Assembly: GCA_016649995.1 (NCBI GenBank) | Contig: JAENWJ010000006.1 | Location: 1-57,965, forward strand | Length of the DNA: 57,965 nucleotides | Reading direction: 5' to 3' | From: Peptostreptococcaceae bacterium | GTDB taxonomy: Bacteria > Bacillota > Clostridia > Peptostreptococcales > BM714 | In this document: positions 27,105 to 36,732 of the stretch, piece after piece | How the letters are laid out: every line of letters begins with the position of its first letter | Position numbering within the stretch: position 1 is the stretch's first letter | Notes under the pieces: model-generated | Database searches by the model: none | What the model saw: only the letters and a program-made list of their open reading frames with translations | What the model was told of the DNA's origin: nothing | Made by a program: the position numbers and the translations under genes

Positions 27105-27120
27105 TTGCATAAATAATCAG

Positions 27121-27151
27121 AAAAGCCTCTTCCGAATGGAAGAGGCTTTTA
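27121..27151. terminator. Bidirectional terminator between holA and rpsT
   Basis: AAAAGCCTCTTCC and GGAAGAGGCTTTT form a perfect 13-base-pair stem with a 4-base loop, A-run on one side and T-run on the other. Confidence 0.88.
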
Positions 27152-27192
27152 TTGGCTTAGCGAATTACAATGGGGAAATTGTTATTCACGAA

Positions 27193-27465
27193 TTATTGTA
27201 CATTTTTAAGCGTGTTGAGCTTTCTTTCGAGATTAGAAACTTTTCTCGAAGCATTGTTTTTATGAAAAACATTCTTGCTTGCCGCTTGATAAATAGTCTT
27301 TTCGGCAGAAATGAATTTCTCAGAAGCCAAAGTTGCATCACCCGCTACAACAGCTTCGTTAAATCTTCTGATAGCTGTTTTCACGCTTGATCTGATGCTT
27401 TTGTTTTCTGTAGATTGTCGTTTAATGACATTAATGCGTTTTTTTGCTGATTTGATATTTGCCAT
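27193..27465 (-). CDS. rpsT: 30S ribosomal protein S20
   Basis: A 90-residue S20, starting MANIKSAKKRINVIKRQ, the usual form. It binds 16S rRNA early in 30S assembly. The ATG at 27465 is 7 bases after GGGGGTG; the ATG two codons upstream is too near. Opposite orientation to its neighbours is normal for rpsT in Firmicutes. Confidence 0.97.
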   Translation of the reverse strand: MANIKSAKKRINVIKRQSTENKSIRSSVKTAIRRFNEAVVAGDATLASEKFISAEKTIYQAASKNVFHKNNASRKVSNLERKLNTLKNVQ

Positions 27466-27502
27466 TTTCATTCACCCCCTTGTAATCTAACTGACAAAGG
27501 AT

Positions 27503-27531
27503 ATTTTACCATGATAAAATGCAGAATGCAA
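27503..27531 (-). promoter_or_regulatory. Promoter of rpsT
   Basis: On the minus strand TTGCAT (27531-27526), 17 bases and TAAAAT (27508-27503). Confidence 0.7.
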
Positions 27532-27575
27532 GTAAGACTTTGGCAATTCTAAAACTATACGCTCAAGTTGACCTG

Positions 27576-27584
27576 TGTTATAAT
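27576..27584 (+). promoter_or_regulatory. Extended -10 promoter of lepA
   Basis: TGTTATAAT at 27576-27584, 41 bases before lepA. The -35 region is poor. The motif TGTGTTATAAT is shared exactly with the selA promoter. Confidence 0.55.
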
Positions 27585-27624
27585 AAATGGAGCAATTTCA
27601 AGAGTTATCTGAGGAGGAACAAGC

Positions 27625-29439
27625 ATGACAGACGGGCATAAAGAGAGAACAAGGAATTTTTCCATTATAGCGCATATAGATCATGGGAAATCAACACTGG
27701 CGGATAGGTTGATTGAAAATACCGGGCTTATTTCTCACAGGGAAATGAAGAATCAAATTCTTGACAACATGGATCTTGAAAGAGAACGTGGAATCACAAT
27801 AAAGCTGCAAAGCATACAATTGGTTTATAAACACTCGGACGGAAAAGAGTATTACTTGAACCTTATAGATACGCCCGGGCATGTCGATTTCAATTATGAG
27901 GTTTCAAGAAGTCTGGCTGCGTGCGAAGGTGCGATTCTGGTTGTAGATGCAAGCCAGGGAGTGGAAGCTCAGACTTTGGCGAATGTATACCTTGCGGTCG
28001 ATCAGGATTTGGAAATAGTGCCGGTTATAAATAAAATTGATTTGCCCAGTGCCAGGGTTGAAGAAGTGATTGAGGAAATAGAAGAAATAATTGGGATCGA
28101 TGCGTCAAAAGCACCCCTTATATCGGCAAAAAACGGTGTAAATATCGAGGCAGTCCTTGATGCTATAGTAGAATTGATACCATCGCCCAAGGGGGACGAC
28201 GATGCTCCGCTGCAGGCATTGATTTTCGACTCATACTATGACAGCTACAAGGGCGCGGTTGCGAATATAAGAGTTTTCGAGGGGACGGTTGCCCCCAAGG
28301 ATATAATAAGAATGGTATCTTCTGGAGAAACATTTGAGGTGGCCGATGTGGGTGTTTTTTCTCCGCATATGATTTCTAAAAAAGCGTTAAGTGCGGGCGA
28401 TGTTGGATTTTTGACCGCAAGCATCAAAAATGTAGAAAATTGCCGAGTAGGGGACACCATCACATTGGACAGAGACCCTTGCCAATCGGCATTGCCCGGC
28501 TATAAAAAAGTCACACCCATGGTATATTGCGGCATTTATCCCGCCGAAGGTGAAAAATACGAGAACATAGGAGATGCTCTAGAAAAATTGCAGCTTAACG
28601 ATGCCTCGCTTGTTTATGAGCCCGAAGTGTCTGTAGCCCTGGGCTTTGGATACAGATGCGGTTTTTTGGGGCTGCTTCATCTGGAAATAATTCAGCAGAG
28701 GCTTGAGCGTGAATTCGATCTTAACATGATAGCAACGCTTCCGAGCGTAATCTACAAGATTATCAAAACAGACGGAAGCATACTCGAAATACAGAATCCC
28801 ACAAACATGCCAAAGGAAAGTGAAATAGACTACATGGAGGAACCAATTGTTGAAGCAAGCATAATTCTTCCAAACCAATATGTGGGAAACATAATGGAAC
28901 TATGCCAGGACAGAAGAGGCACTCTGATAAATATGGAATACATTGACGAGAATAGAGTAATTCTTCACTACGAACTTCCGCTAAATGAGGTTATTTACGA
29001 TTTCTTTGATGTGCTTAAATCCAAGACACGTGGCTACGGTTCTTTGGATTACAACATAAAGGAGTATAGAAAATCTAAGCTGGTGCGCATGGATATCCTG
29101 ATAAACAGGGAAGTAGTTGATGCATTTTCAATGATAGCCCATGAAAGCAAGGCTGAACAAAGAGGAAGGTCAATATGCGAAAAGCTAAAGGATGTAATCC
29201 CAAGGCATATGTTTGTTATTCCGATTCAAGCGGCAATCGGAAGCAAAGTGATTGCGCGTGAAACCATTAAAGCCATGAGGAAGGATGTATTGGCAAAATG
29301 TTATGGAGGAGATATTTCCAGAAAGAAAAAACTGCTTGAGAAACAAAAGGAAGGCAAGAAAAAAATGAGGATGCTTGGGAATGTTGAAGTTCCCCAGGAT
29401 GCTTTCATGGCTGTTTTGAAACTCGATGAAAAGAAATAA
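27625..29439 (+). CDS. lepA: Elongation factor 4 (LepA)
   Basis: A 604-residue translational GTPase that acts on ribosomes during 30S biogenesis and back-translocation. The G domain holds AHIDHGKS (16-23), DTPGHVDF, and NKIDLP. LepA-specific C-terminal domain follows ([20 protein letters not shown]). Length is typical. The gpr and spoIIP genes that precede lepA in spore formers are missing. Confidence 0.97.
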   Translation: MTDGHKERTRNFSIIAHIDHGKSTLADRLIENTGLISHREMKNQILDNMDLERERGITIKLQSIQLVYKHSDGKEYYLNLIDTPGHVDFNYEVSRSLAACEGAILVVDASQGVEAQTLANVYLAVDQDLEIVPVINKIDLPSARVEEVIEEIEEIIGIDASKAPLISAKNGVNIEAVLDAIVELIPSPKGDDDAPLQALIFDSYYDSYKGAVANIRVFEGTVAPKDIIRMVSSGETFEVADVGVFSPHMISKKALSAGDVGFLTASIKNVENCRVGDTITLDRDPCQSALPGYKKVTPMVYCGIYPAEGEKYENIGDALEKLQLNDASLVYEPEVSVALGFGYRCGFLGLLHLEIIQQRLEREFDLNMIATLPSVIYKIIKTDGSILEIQNPTNMPKESEIDYMEEPIVEASIILPNQYVGNIMELCQDRRGTLINMEYIDENRVILHYELPLNEVIYDFFDVLKSKTRGYGSLDYNIKEYRKSKLVRMDILINREVVDAFSMIAHESKAEQRGRSICEKLKDVIPRHMFVIPIQAAIGSKVIARETIKAMRKDVLAKCYGGDISRKKKLLEKQKEGKKKMRMLGNVEVPQDAFMAVLKLDEKK

Positions 29440-29483
29440 AACATGACTGATGTGAATATCTTATTTCCATATGCGAACAGAAT

Positions 29484-29522
29484 GCTGTCGCACTCGCATT
29501 TATGCGTGGCGCGGCAGTTTTT
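29484..29522 (+). terminator. Probable terminator after lepA
   Basis: CTGTCGC (29485-29491) pairs with GCGGCAG (29511-29517, one G-U), followed by TTTTT. The inner CGCATTTATGCG can form a second stem. Confidence 0.55.
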
Positions 29523-29609
29523 CAAGGCATTGAAAAGAAGGTATTCACACCGGTCTTTTTAATGTTTCGATTCACTGAGGCTAAAAGCGCGAGGAAGGGA
29601 GGGCTTTTA

Positions 29610-30767
29610 ATGAAAAAGTTGTCGATATATATACATATACCGTTTTGCGTTAAGAAATGTGCATATTGCGATTTCATTTCTTTCAGATACAATGGGGATG
29701 CCGCAAAGGCGTATAAGACTGCCCTTTTCAGCGAAATTGACCATTATTCTGACCTGTTCAGGGATTACGAAATCAAAAGTATATTCGTTGGGGGTGGCAC
29801 TCCGAGCCTTATGAGCGAAGATTTCCACGAAAAACTTCTTGGAAAAATCTCGGGAATGGCATTGATTGGCAAGAATGCTGAAATAACAATGGAAGCCAAT
29901 CCTGATTCTATATTGGAAAGGGACACGGAAAGACTCCGAAGCGCCGGGTACAATCGCCTTAGCATAGGGATGCAAAGCTTTGACGATGCTTTGTTAAAAA
30001 AAGTAGGAAGAATTCATGACAGCAGGCAAAGTCGCCTGGCATTCGAGCATGCAAGAAGGGGCGGTTTTAATAATATAAGCATAGACCTCATGTACGGATT
30101 GCCGGGACAGAAAATGAATGCGTGGGAAAGAGATATTGTAATCGCAGCAGACGAATTGTCTCCCGAACACATATCCGCCTACAGCTTGATTGTCAATAGA
30201 AATACGCCTATGCAGGGTCTTCTGGAAAAAAGCCCCGAACTTTTCCCTGAAGACGGTGAAGAAAGGGACATGCACCATTTGTGTACCGACATGCTGCGGG
30301 ATAGAGGGTACCATCAATACGAGATTTCAAATTATTCAAAAGCAGGCTTTGAGTCATTGCATAACAAGATATATTGGGAGCGTGGAGAATATCTGGGCCT
30401 CGGGGTTGCTGCCCATTCGTTTATCGGTTCAAGACGCTTTAGTAACACAAACGAAATGGATGATTATATTGAAAAAACTAAAAATGGAGGGAGCGGCGTC
30501 GCTCTGAGTGAGATACTGACTGAAAGAGATGCATTGTTCGAGGAAATATTTTTAGGATTGAGGATGACCAAGGGAATAGACATGGGGATTTTGGGGAAAA
30601 AATATGAAATGGATTTTTGGGAAATGTTCAGAGAAACGATAAATAGCCTTAAGGATAATGGTATTGTGACGGTTGAAAATGAGCGGCTCTTGTTGACACG
30701 TAGAGGTGTGGATATTTCTAACGGAGTATTTTTAGAATTTTTGAAGGTTATCGATCAAAAATATTGA
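29610..30767 (+). CDS. hemW: Heme chaperone HemW (radical SAM)
   Basis: A 385-residue radical SAM protein formerly called HemN-like. The cluster cysteines are C13, C17 and C20 (CVKKCAYC). Later segments VGGGTPSL, IEAN-like EANPDS and GLPGQ are typical. HemW binds heme and is thought to insert it into acceptors; it lacks the fourth Cys of true HemN, so a coproporphyrinogen dehydrogenase role is unlikely. ATG 29610 follows GGGAGGG; the longer frame reaching to 29502 lacks a site. Next to lepA and hrcA as usual. Confidence 0.9.
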   Translation: MKKLSIYIHIPFCVKKCAYCDFISFRYNGDAAKAYKTALFSEIDHYSDLFRDYEIKSIFVGGGTPSLMSEDFHEKLLGKISGMALIGKNAEITMEANPDSILERDTERLRSAGYNRLSIGMQSFDDALLKKVGRIHDSRQSRLAFEHARRGGFNNISIDLMYGLPGQKMNAWERDIVIAADELSPEHISAYSLIVNRNTPMQGLLEKSPELFPEDGEERDMHHLCTDMLRDRGYHQYEISNYSKAGFESLHNKIYWERGEYLGLGVAAHSFIGSRRFSNTNEMDDYIEKTKNGGSGVALSEILTERDALFEEIFLGLRMTKGIDMGILGKKYEMDFWEMFRETINSLKDNGIVTVENERLLLTRRGVDISNGVFLEFLKVIDQKY

Positions 30768-30797
30768 CAAATGGTTTTTTAAGTGTTAGTTTATAAT
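30764..30797 (+). promoter_or_regulatory. Promoter region of the hrcA-grpE-dnaK operon
   Basis: TTGACA (30764-30769) overlaps the hemW stop, and TATAAT is at 30792-30797. The 22-base gap is too long for a single ideal promoter; TTAGTT at 30786-30791 would give 16 bases. The start is directly followed by the CIRCE operator. Confidence 0.55.
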
Positions 30798-30804
30798 CAT
30801 GGTA

Positions 30805-30831
30805 TTAGCACTCAACGAGATAGAGTGCTAA
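30805..30831 (+). promoter_or_regulatory. CIRCE operator (HrcA binding site)
   Basis: TTAGCACTC (30805-30813), nine bases, GAGTGCTAA (30823-30831): a perfect CIRCE inverted repeat. HrcA bound here represses hrcA-grpE-dnaK until heat shock. Confidence 0.98.
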
Positions 30832-30848
30832 TAACGGGGGGTGGCCTC

Positions 30849-31907
30849 ATGCAATTAACAGAACGGCAATTGAGAATATTTCAGGCTATTGTTGATGATT
30901 TTATTGAAACGGCTCAGCCGGTTGGTTCTAGAACGCTTTCAAGAAAATTTGATTTGGGTGTGAGTTCAGCCACAATCCGAAATGAAATGTCGGATTTGGA
31001 GGAATTGGGATTCATAGAACAATTGCATACATCTTCGGGAAGAATTCCTTCAGACAAAGGCTATAGGCTTTATGTCGACAGTCTTATGCGATTGTACAAG
31101 ATGGCCAACATAAACAAAAAATCGATAAGGGATCAACTCATAAGCAGAATGCTTGAATCGGAGGAAATAATCAGACAGGCCTCTAAAATTCTTTCTCAGA
31201 TGTCCGATTTGACAGCTTTCATTATGACGCCCGATTTTAAAGCCAGCCGTTTGAAAAATCTTAAGCTTGTAAGGCTAGGCGACAAACGTGCTCTTCTTGT
31301 TTTAGTATCGGAATCAGGAATAGTAAAGGATTTGATAGTTGGAATAAACAATTTGAGCCAAGATGAATTGGATAAGATTTCAAATATGCTCAAATACCGT
31401 TTGAAGGGCAAAGATGTTAATAGATTGAACAAAGGAGAAATCCTTAGAGTTGAAAATAGTTTTGAAAACTATTTGGGTTTTGTCGACAATTTGATTGACT
31501 CCATAGGGACTCATATGAACCGTGATACAGCAAATAGGATTCACATGAGCGGCATATCGAATGTACTTCATACTCCGGAATTCAGTGATGTCGAAAAAGC
31601 TAAATGTATTTTGGATGCACTAGACAAGAAAGATAAGCTGTTAATAGTGCTAAGGGAAGACCTTGAAAAGGATATATCCGTTCGCATAGGCAAGGAAAAC
31701 CAATGGGATGAAATCAAAGAATGTAGTCTGGTGACTGCGACATACAAGCTGAACGGAAGGGTAATAGGAAAAATTGGAGTCATAGGACCTACTCGAATAA
31801 ATTATCCGAAAATTATTTCTCTTGTAGAGTATATGACGGATACATTGACCGAAGTTTTTTCCGGACAGAATCAAATAAATGAAGAGGTGAATGGGGATGA
31901 AGGATAA
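30849..31907 (+). CDS. hrcA: Heat-inducible transcription repressor HrcA
   Basis: A 352-residue repressor. N-terminal winged helix (MQLTERQLRIFQAIVDDFIE; VSSATIRNEMSDLEELG) binds CIRCE. A central GAF-like domain follows. The start at 30849 comes after GGGGGTGG and after the CIRCE site, which agrees with a short leader. It is first of hrcA-grpE-dnaK; its end overlaps the grpE start region. Confidence 0.95.
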   Translation: MQLTERQLRIFQAIVDDFIETAQPVGSRTLSRKFDLGVSSATIRNEMSDLEELGFIEQLHTSSGRIPSDKGYRLYVDSLMRLYKMANINKKSIRDQLISRMLESEEIIRQASKILSQMSDLTAFIMTPDFKASRLKNLKLVRLGDKRALLVLVSESGIVKDLIVGINNLSQDELDKISNMLKYRLKGKDVNRLNKGEILRVENSFENYLGFVDNLIDSIGTHMNRDTANRIHMSGISNVLHTPEFSDVEKAKCILDALDKKDKLLIVLREDLEKDISVRIGKENQWDEIKECSLVTATYKLNGRVIGKIGVIGPTRINYPKIISLVEYMTDTLTEVFSGQNQINEEVNGDEG

Positions 31908-32472
31908 GGAAATAAAAGAGGCTTTGGATGAAATAGAAAAGGAAGCCGAGGAGATTGAAATCCAAAATGATGAATCTCCGCAGCTACAAGGGGATGGAAA
32001 TGAGCCCGAAGAAGAGCTCGAAGATGCATATGGAAATTTGGAAAAAGAATTCAATGAACTGAATGAGCGGTTCTTGAGAGTCTCATCGGATTTCAGAAAT
32101 TTTAAAAAAAGAGCTGAAAAAGAAAAGAAAGACATCTACAGTTATGCAAACGAAAAAATCATTTGCGATATTTTACCTGTGATGGATAATTTCGAAAGGG
32201 CGATTTTGTCTGTAGAATCGGAAAACGCTTCTTCGGAAAAAATGCTTAGGGGAATCGAGATGGTCTTTAAGCAATTGAACGATGTACTAAATCTAAATGG
32301 AATCGAAAAAATCGATGCCGTTGGAAAACCGTTCGATCCCAATTTCCATCATGCTGTAATGGTTGAGGAAACAGAGGACTTTGATACGGAAACAGTTATT
32401 GAAGTTTTTCAGACTGGATACAGCTTGAATAAGAAAGTAATAAGACCCAGTATGGTAAAAGTGTCTAAATAG
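31897..32472 (+). CDS. grpE: Nucleotide exchange factor GrpE
   Basis: A 191-residue GrpE, which releases ADP from DnaK. An acidic N-terminal tail (about 1-50) and a long coiled coil (LEKEFNELNERFLRVSSDF) are followed by the C-terminal beta domain (GKPFDPNFHHAVM). ATG 31897 lies 6 bases after GAGGTGA; ATG 31891 is too near. The start overlaps hrcA. Confidence 0.95.
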   Translation: MKDKEIKEALDEIEKEAEEIEIQNDESPQLQGDGNEPEEELEDAYGNLEKEFNELNERFLRVSSDFRNFKKRAEKEKKDIYSYANEKIICDILPVMDNFERAILSVESENASSEKMLRGIEMVFKQLNDVLNLNGIEKIDAVGKPFDPNFHHAVMVEETEDFDTETVIEVFQTGYSLNKKVIRPSMVKVSK

Positions 32473-32514
32473 TCAATTTATATATAATTATTAGTAATTT
32501 AAGGAGGAAGAAAA

Positions 32515-34356
32515 ATGGGAAAAGTAATAGGAATTGATTTAGGAACAACAAACTCTTGTGTTGCGGTATTGGAGGGTGGAGAACCTATCATAATACCTAA
32601 TGCAGAAGGTAATAGGACAACGCCGTCTATCGTAGCTTTTGCGAAAAACGGGGAACGCCTAGTGGGAGAAACGGCAAAGAGACAGGCTATCACAAATCCC
32701 GACAGGACAGTTGCTTCGATAAAGAGGGAAATGGGAACTGACCATAATGTTACTATTGACGGAAAAGACTATACACCGCAGGATATTTCAGCTTTTATAC
32801 TGATGAAGCTTAAAGCGGATGCGGAGTCGTATCTTGGTGAAAAAGTGACGGATGCGGTCATTACGGTGCCGGCATACTTCACAGACAGCCAAAGGCAGGC
32901 AACGAAGGATGCAGGAAGAATAGCGGGACTAAAGGTTGAAAGGATAATCAACGAGCCTACTGCGGCTTCGCTTGCATATGGACTAGATAAACCCGACCAC
33001 GACCAAAAGATTTTGGTATACGATCTCGGCGGCGGTACCTTCGATGTTTCAATACTTGAAATAGGCGAAGGCGTTTTCGAAGTGCTTGCCACAAAGGGAG
33101 ACAACCATCTTGGAGGAGACGATTTCGACAGTGTGTTGATGGATTTCATGGCTGACAGTTTCAAGAAGGAATTTGGAGTCGACCTGAAAAAAGATAAAAT
33201 GGCCCTTCAAAGATTAAAGGAAGCTGCAGAGAAGGCCAAAAAGGAATTGTCGACGGTACAGACTACAAATATCAACCTTCCATTCATCACTGCAACAGCC
33301 GATGGACCTTTGCACATGAACATGGATGTTACAAGAGCCAAATTCGACCAATTGACATCTCATTTGGTTAAAAGGACTATAGGACCAATGCAGGATGCAA
33401 TAAAGGATTCGGGAATATCTTCTGGCGAAATTGACAAGGTTATTCTTGTCGGAGGATCTACAAGGATTCCTGCGGTTCAAGAAGCTGTCAAGAAAATCAC
33501 TAATAGCATTCCGGACAAAGGCATAAATCCGGATGAGTGCGTTGCAGTAGGTGCCGCAATACAGGCGGGCGTTATAACAGGAGAGGTTGAAGACCTGGTT
33601 TTGCTTGACGTAACACCTCTTTCACTTGGCATCGAGACCCTTGGTGGCGTTGCGACTAAGCTGATCGATAGGAATACTACAATACCGACAAAGAAGAGCC
33701 AGATATTCTCAACTGCTGCTGATAGCCAGACGGCTGTTGACATTCATGTCCTTCAAGGAGAGCGCGAGATGGCTTCGGGAAACATTACACTTGGAAGGTT
33801 TCAACTGACAGGTCTTCCGCCGGCACGTCGCGGCATTCCGCAAATAGAGGTTGCTTTTGATATTGATAGAAACGGTATCGTACATGTATCAGCCAAGGAT
33901 TTGGGGACAGGCAAAGAGCAGAAGATTACAATTACAGCTTCTACAAACCTCTCGGAAGATGAAATCAAGAACAAGGTTAAGGAAGCTGAAGCATTTGCAG
34001 AGGAAGATAAAAAGAAAAAAGATGAAATTGAAACAAGAAACAAGGCTGATTCCTTGATGTATGAATCGGAAACGGCGCTTAAGGAAGTTGGAGACAAGGT
34101 GTCTCCAGAGGAAAAGAAAACCGTTGAAGAGAAGCTTGAGGAACTCAAAAAAGCTCTTGAGAGCGATGACATGGAGGCTATCAAGACAGCCACCGAGGAA
34201 ATGACAAATGCTTTCCACGCGCTTTCACAAAAGATGTATGAAGCGGCAGCGGCTAAGCAGCAATCTGAAGCGCAAACAGGCGAATCCGACGATTCAAAGT
34301 CTGATGACGACGACGATGTAGTCGATGCGGACTATGAAGTTGTAGATGAAGACTAG
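32515..34356 (+). CDS. dnaK: Chaperone DnaK (Hsp70)
   Basis: A 613-residue Hsp70. ATPase signature [14 protein letters not shown] at the N-terminus, [14 protein letters not shown] and [17 protein letters not shown] follow. The substrate domain is about 370-500; the helical lid and acidic tail end [11 protein letters not shown]. The 24-residue gap of Gram-positive DnaK ATPase domains fits the length. Preceded by AAGGAGG. Confidence 0.98.
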   Translation: MGKVIGIDLGTTNSCVAVLEGGEPIIIPNAEGNRTTPSIVAFAKNGERLVGETAKRQAITNPDRTVASIKREMGTDHNVTIDGKDYTPQDISAFILMKLKADAESYLGEKVTDAVITVPAYFTDSQRQATKDAGRIAGLKVERIINEPTAASLAYGLDKPDHDQKILVYDLGGGTFDVSILEIGEGVFEVLATKGDNHLGGDDFDSVLMDFMADSFKKEFGVDLKKDKMALQRLKEAAEKAKKELSTVQTTNINLPFITATADGPLHMNMDVTRAKFDQLTSHLVKRTIGPMQDAIKDSGISSGEIDKVILVGGSTRIPAVQEAVKKITNSIPDKGINPDECVAVGAAIQAGVITGEVEDLVLLDVTPLSLGIETLGGVATKLIDRNTTIPTKKSQIFSTAADSQTAVDIHVLQGEREMASGNITLGRFQLTGLPPARRGIPQIEVAFDIDRNGIVHVSAKDLGTGKEQKITITASTNLSEDEIKNKVKEAEAFAEEDKKKKDEIETRNKADSLMYESETALKEVGDKVSPEEKKTVEEKLEELKKALESDDMEAIKTATEEMTNAFHALSQKMYEAAAAKQQSEAQTGESDDSKSDDDDDVVDADYEVVDED

Positions 34357-34379
34357 TTGTCAAGCTTAATGCACGTGTA

Positions 34380-34404
34380 GAGGCACCCTGTAGGGTGTCT
34401 TTAT
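34380..34404 (+). terminator. Terminator after dnaK
   Basis: GGCACCC (34382-34388) pairs with GGGTGTC (34393-34399), loop TGTA, then TTTAT. A moderate stem separating dnaK from the independently promoted dnaJ. Confidence 0.6.
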
Positions 34405-34424
34405 GCGTATAAGGATTCATGGCG

Positions 34425-34453
34425 TTGAACCAAAGCCTAGAATGCTTTATAAT
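34425..34453 (+). promoter_or_regulatory. Promoter of dnaJ
   Basis: TTGAAC (34425-34430), 17 bases, TATAAT (34448-34453). No CIRCE site is near it, so dnaJ may be expressed without HrcA control. Confidence 0.7.
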
Positions 34454-34495
34454 GAATGAGTACGGTATTATAGATAAGATGGGATGGTGGCAGTT

Positions 34496-35620
34496 TTGAG
34501 TAAACGAGATTACTATGAAATTTTAGATATAGACAAAAGCGCTGACGAGAAAGACGTCAAAAAGGCATATAGAAAAATGGCAATGAAGTATCACCCTGAC
34601 AGAAATCAGGGTGATTCCGAAGCGGAAGAAAAATTCAAAGAAATCAATGAAGCATACGAAGTACTTAGCAATTCACAAAAAAGAAGTCGCTATGACCAGT
34701 TTGGGCATGAGGGTGTAAATGGAAACGGACAGGGATTCGGAGGTTATTCCGGTGCAGGCGGCGGATTCGAGGATGTTTTTGGAGATATTTTCGATATGTT
34801 CGGGGGTGGCGGATCAAGAAGAAAAAGCCGAGTTGCAAAGGGACAGGATATACAGACTGAAGTTATACTTGAATTCAAGGATGCAGCATTCGGAATCGAA
34901 AAGGAAATCGAAGTCATACGCAACGAGACCTGCAGTACATGTAACGGATCAGGAGCGAAACCGGGAACTAAAACCAATACCTGCAGCAATTGCGGTGGGA
35001 CAGGAGAGGTAAGATATACGCAAAGAACTCCATTCGGCCAGTTTGTAAACGCAAAAACTTGCCCTGCTTGCGGTGGAGAAGGAAAGACCTTTGAAGAAGC
35101 CTGTCATGACTGTGGTGGAAGCGGTTTGAAGAGGGAAAAAAGGAACATTAAGATAAAAATACCTGCCGGAGTGGACAATGGATCGGTTATGACACTTAGA
35201 GGCGAAGGTGAGCCTGGAATAAAAGGCGGACCCAAGGGCGATGTATATGTAGTGATAAGGGTAAGGGAGCATGAAATCTTCAAAAGAGATGGTTTTGATA
35301 TTCTTAGCGAGGCAAACATAAATATTGCCCAGGCGGCTCTTGGAGATGAAATAATTGTGCAGACTCTTGACGGCAAGGTTAAATATGAAGTTGAGGATGG
35401 AACTCAGTCGGGCACTGTATTCAGGCTTAAGGGCAAAGGTGTTCCGGTGCTGAACGGTTACGGAAGAGGAGATCACTATGTTAAGGTAGTTATTGAAACG
35501 CCTAAGGATCTGGACGAACATCAGAAGGAACTTCTTATAGAATTTTCAAAAACCTTGGGAGAGGATATATCAGAAAAAAAGAAAGGGATTTTCACCAAGG
35601 TCAAAGATGCTTTTAATTGA
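34496..35620 (+). CDS. dnaJ: Chaperone DnaJ (Hsp40)
   Basis: A 374-residue type I DnaJ. J domain with HPD (KYHPDRNQGD), a Gly/Phe-rich linker, four zinc repeats (CSTCNGSG, CSNCGGTG, CPACGGEG, CHDCGGSG) and C-terminal substrate domains. The TTG start at 34496 gives MSKRDYYEILDID, matching the family; an ATG four codons upstream is possible but less like DnaJ. Confidence 0.96.
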   Translation: MSKRDYYEILDIDKSADEKDVKKAYRKMAMKYHPDRNQGDSEAEEKFKEINEAYEVLSNSQKRSRYDQFGHEGVNGNGQGFGGYSGAGGGFEDVFGDIFDMFGGGGSRRKSRVAKGQDIQTEVILEFKDAAFGIEKEIEVIRNETCSTCNGSGAKPGTKTNTCSNCGGTGEVRYTQRTPFGQFVNAKTCPACGGEGKTFEEACHDCGGSGLKREKRNIKIKIPAGVDNGSVMTLRGEGEPGIKGGPKGDVYVVIRVREHEIFKRDGFDILSEANINIAQAALGDEIIVQTLDGKVKYEVEDGTQSGTVFRLKGKGVPVLNGYGRGDHYVKVVIETPKDLDEHQKELLIEFSKTLGEDISEKKKGIFTKVKDAFN

Positions 35621-35638
35621 TAATTTGCGACAAGACTC

Positions 35639-35670
35639 AAGATGCCGAATTATCGGCATCTTGGTTTTTT
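35639..35670 (+). terminator. Terminator between dnaJ and prmA
   Basis: AAGATGCCGA and TCGGCATCTT form a perfect 10-base-pair stem with a 4-base loop, followed by GGTTTTTT. Confidence 0.85.
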
Positions 35671-35686
35671 GAAAGGGGTTGTTCCT

Positions 35687-36643
35687 ATGGATTGGTATGA
35701 GATTGTGTTGAAAATTGACAGTGAAATTGCGGAGGCGGCAATAGGCATTCTGGCGGAAAAAGGGATCGAAAAACTACTTATTGAGGACGAATCTATACTA
35801 GATGATTTAAATAGAGACAAAAGCCATTGGGATTACGCTGCCGACTCACTCATATCGGTTGAAAAGGGCAAAACTGTTTTAAAGGGATATATTGATCAGA
35901 ACAATGATATTCAATCATTGATTGGAGATTTGAGAAAGTGCCTTGATGAAATTATAGTGCGCTGCGGACAAGGGGAATTCGAATTAAGCGTAGAAGTCCT
36001 GAAAAACCAGGATTGGAATATCGAATGGAAAAAATATTTTAAGCCTATAAAAATAGGAAAAGGAATAATCATAAAACCGTCATGGGAGTCCATCGATGAA
36101 GAATCACCAATTTGTTCTGCAGGCAGTGTTGTAATAGAATTGGATCCTGGCTTGGCTTTCGGAACCGGAACCCACGAGACGACTCGCATGTGTTTGGAAT
36201 TTCTCGAAAAACACATAAGGAAGGGAATGACGGTATACGATATTGGGTGTGGGAGCGGTATTTTGGCGTTGACGGCTGCCAAGCTTGGAGCCTCGATGGC
36301 ATTGGGCATAGACATGGATGGCGAGGCAGTAAAAGCGGCAAAAGAAAATGTTAAAAATAATAACGAAGATAAAGTCTGTAAAATTATCCAGGGAGATTTG
36401 TTGCGGGATTTAAGCGAGCCTGCTGATTTACTTTTGGCAAATATAATTTTTGATGTAATTATTAAGCTTATTGAAACGGCTGTACCCTTCGTGAAAAAAG
36501 GCGGGCTTTTTATAGCATCGGGAATATTGGAAGAAAAGACGGATGGAATTCTGGAGATTGTCGAGAAGTCGGATGACTTTGATTTGCTTGAAAAGAAGAC
36601 TGAAAACGGGTGGACGGCGATGGTTTTAAAAAGGAGAGATTGA
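35687..36643 (+). CDS. prmA: Ribosomal protein L11 methyltransferase
   Basis: A 318-residue SAM enzyme that methylates L11. An N-terminal ferredoxin-like substrate domain (MDWYEIVLKIDSEIAEAA) is followed by the Rossmann domain with VYDIGCGSGILALTAAKLG. GTGTHETTRMCLE and LLANIIFDVI are family motifs. ATG 35687 follows AAAGGGG. Usually followed by rsmE, here reduced to a scar. Confidence 0.94.
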   Translation: MDWYEIVLKIDSEIAEAAIGILAEKGIEKLLIEDESILDDLNRDKSHWDYAADSLISVEKGKTVLKGYIDQNNDIQSLIGDLRKCLDEIIVRCGQGEFELSVEVLKNQDWNIEWKKYFKPIKIGKGIIIKPSWESIDEESPICSAGSVVIELDPGLAFGTGTHETTRMCLEFLEKHIRKGMTVYDIGCGSGILALTAAKLGASMALGIDMDGEAVKAAKENVKNNNEDKVCKIIQGDLLRDLSEPADLLLANIIFDVIIKLIETAVPFVKKGGLFIASGILEEKTDGILEIVEKSDDFDLLEKKTENGWTAMVLKRRD

Positions 36644-36644
36644 T

Positions 36645-36723
36645 TTGCATAGAATATTTTTCCGTTGGTTTTGCAGCACTTAGCATTATACAATATCTTT
36701 TTGGTGATATGAGAGGAGCTTGA
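36645..36723 (+). pseudogene. rsmE: Deletion remnant of rsmE (16S rRNA m3U1498 methyltransferase)
   Basis: Directly after prmA, AGGAGAG and TTG at 36645 open a frame reading MHRIFF, the standard RsmE N-terminus; it stops at a TAG after 12 codons. In a +1-shifted frame, from 36673, the sequence reads AALSIIQYLFGDMRGA then TGA (36721-36723), which matches the C-terminal end of RsmE (compare '...ALSILQYELGDL'). So about the first 6 and last 16 codons remain and the roughly 220 residues between are missing. rsmE is expected here between prmA and mtaB. Confidence 0.8.
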
Positions 36724-36732
36724 TGAAAGTTC

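Noticed and set aside
27193-27465. Opposite orientation of rpsT as a rearrangement
   Set aside because: rpsT stands reversed between holA and lepA in Bacillus too, so this is normal.
34484-34495. ATG start for dnaJ four codons upstream
   Set aside because: DnaJ homologues begin MSKRDYY-like, matching TTG 34496. The ATG form adds MVAV, absent from the family.
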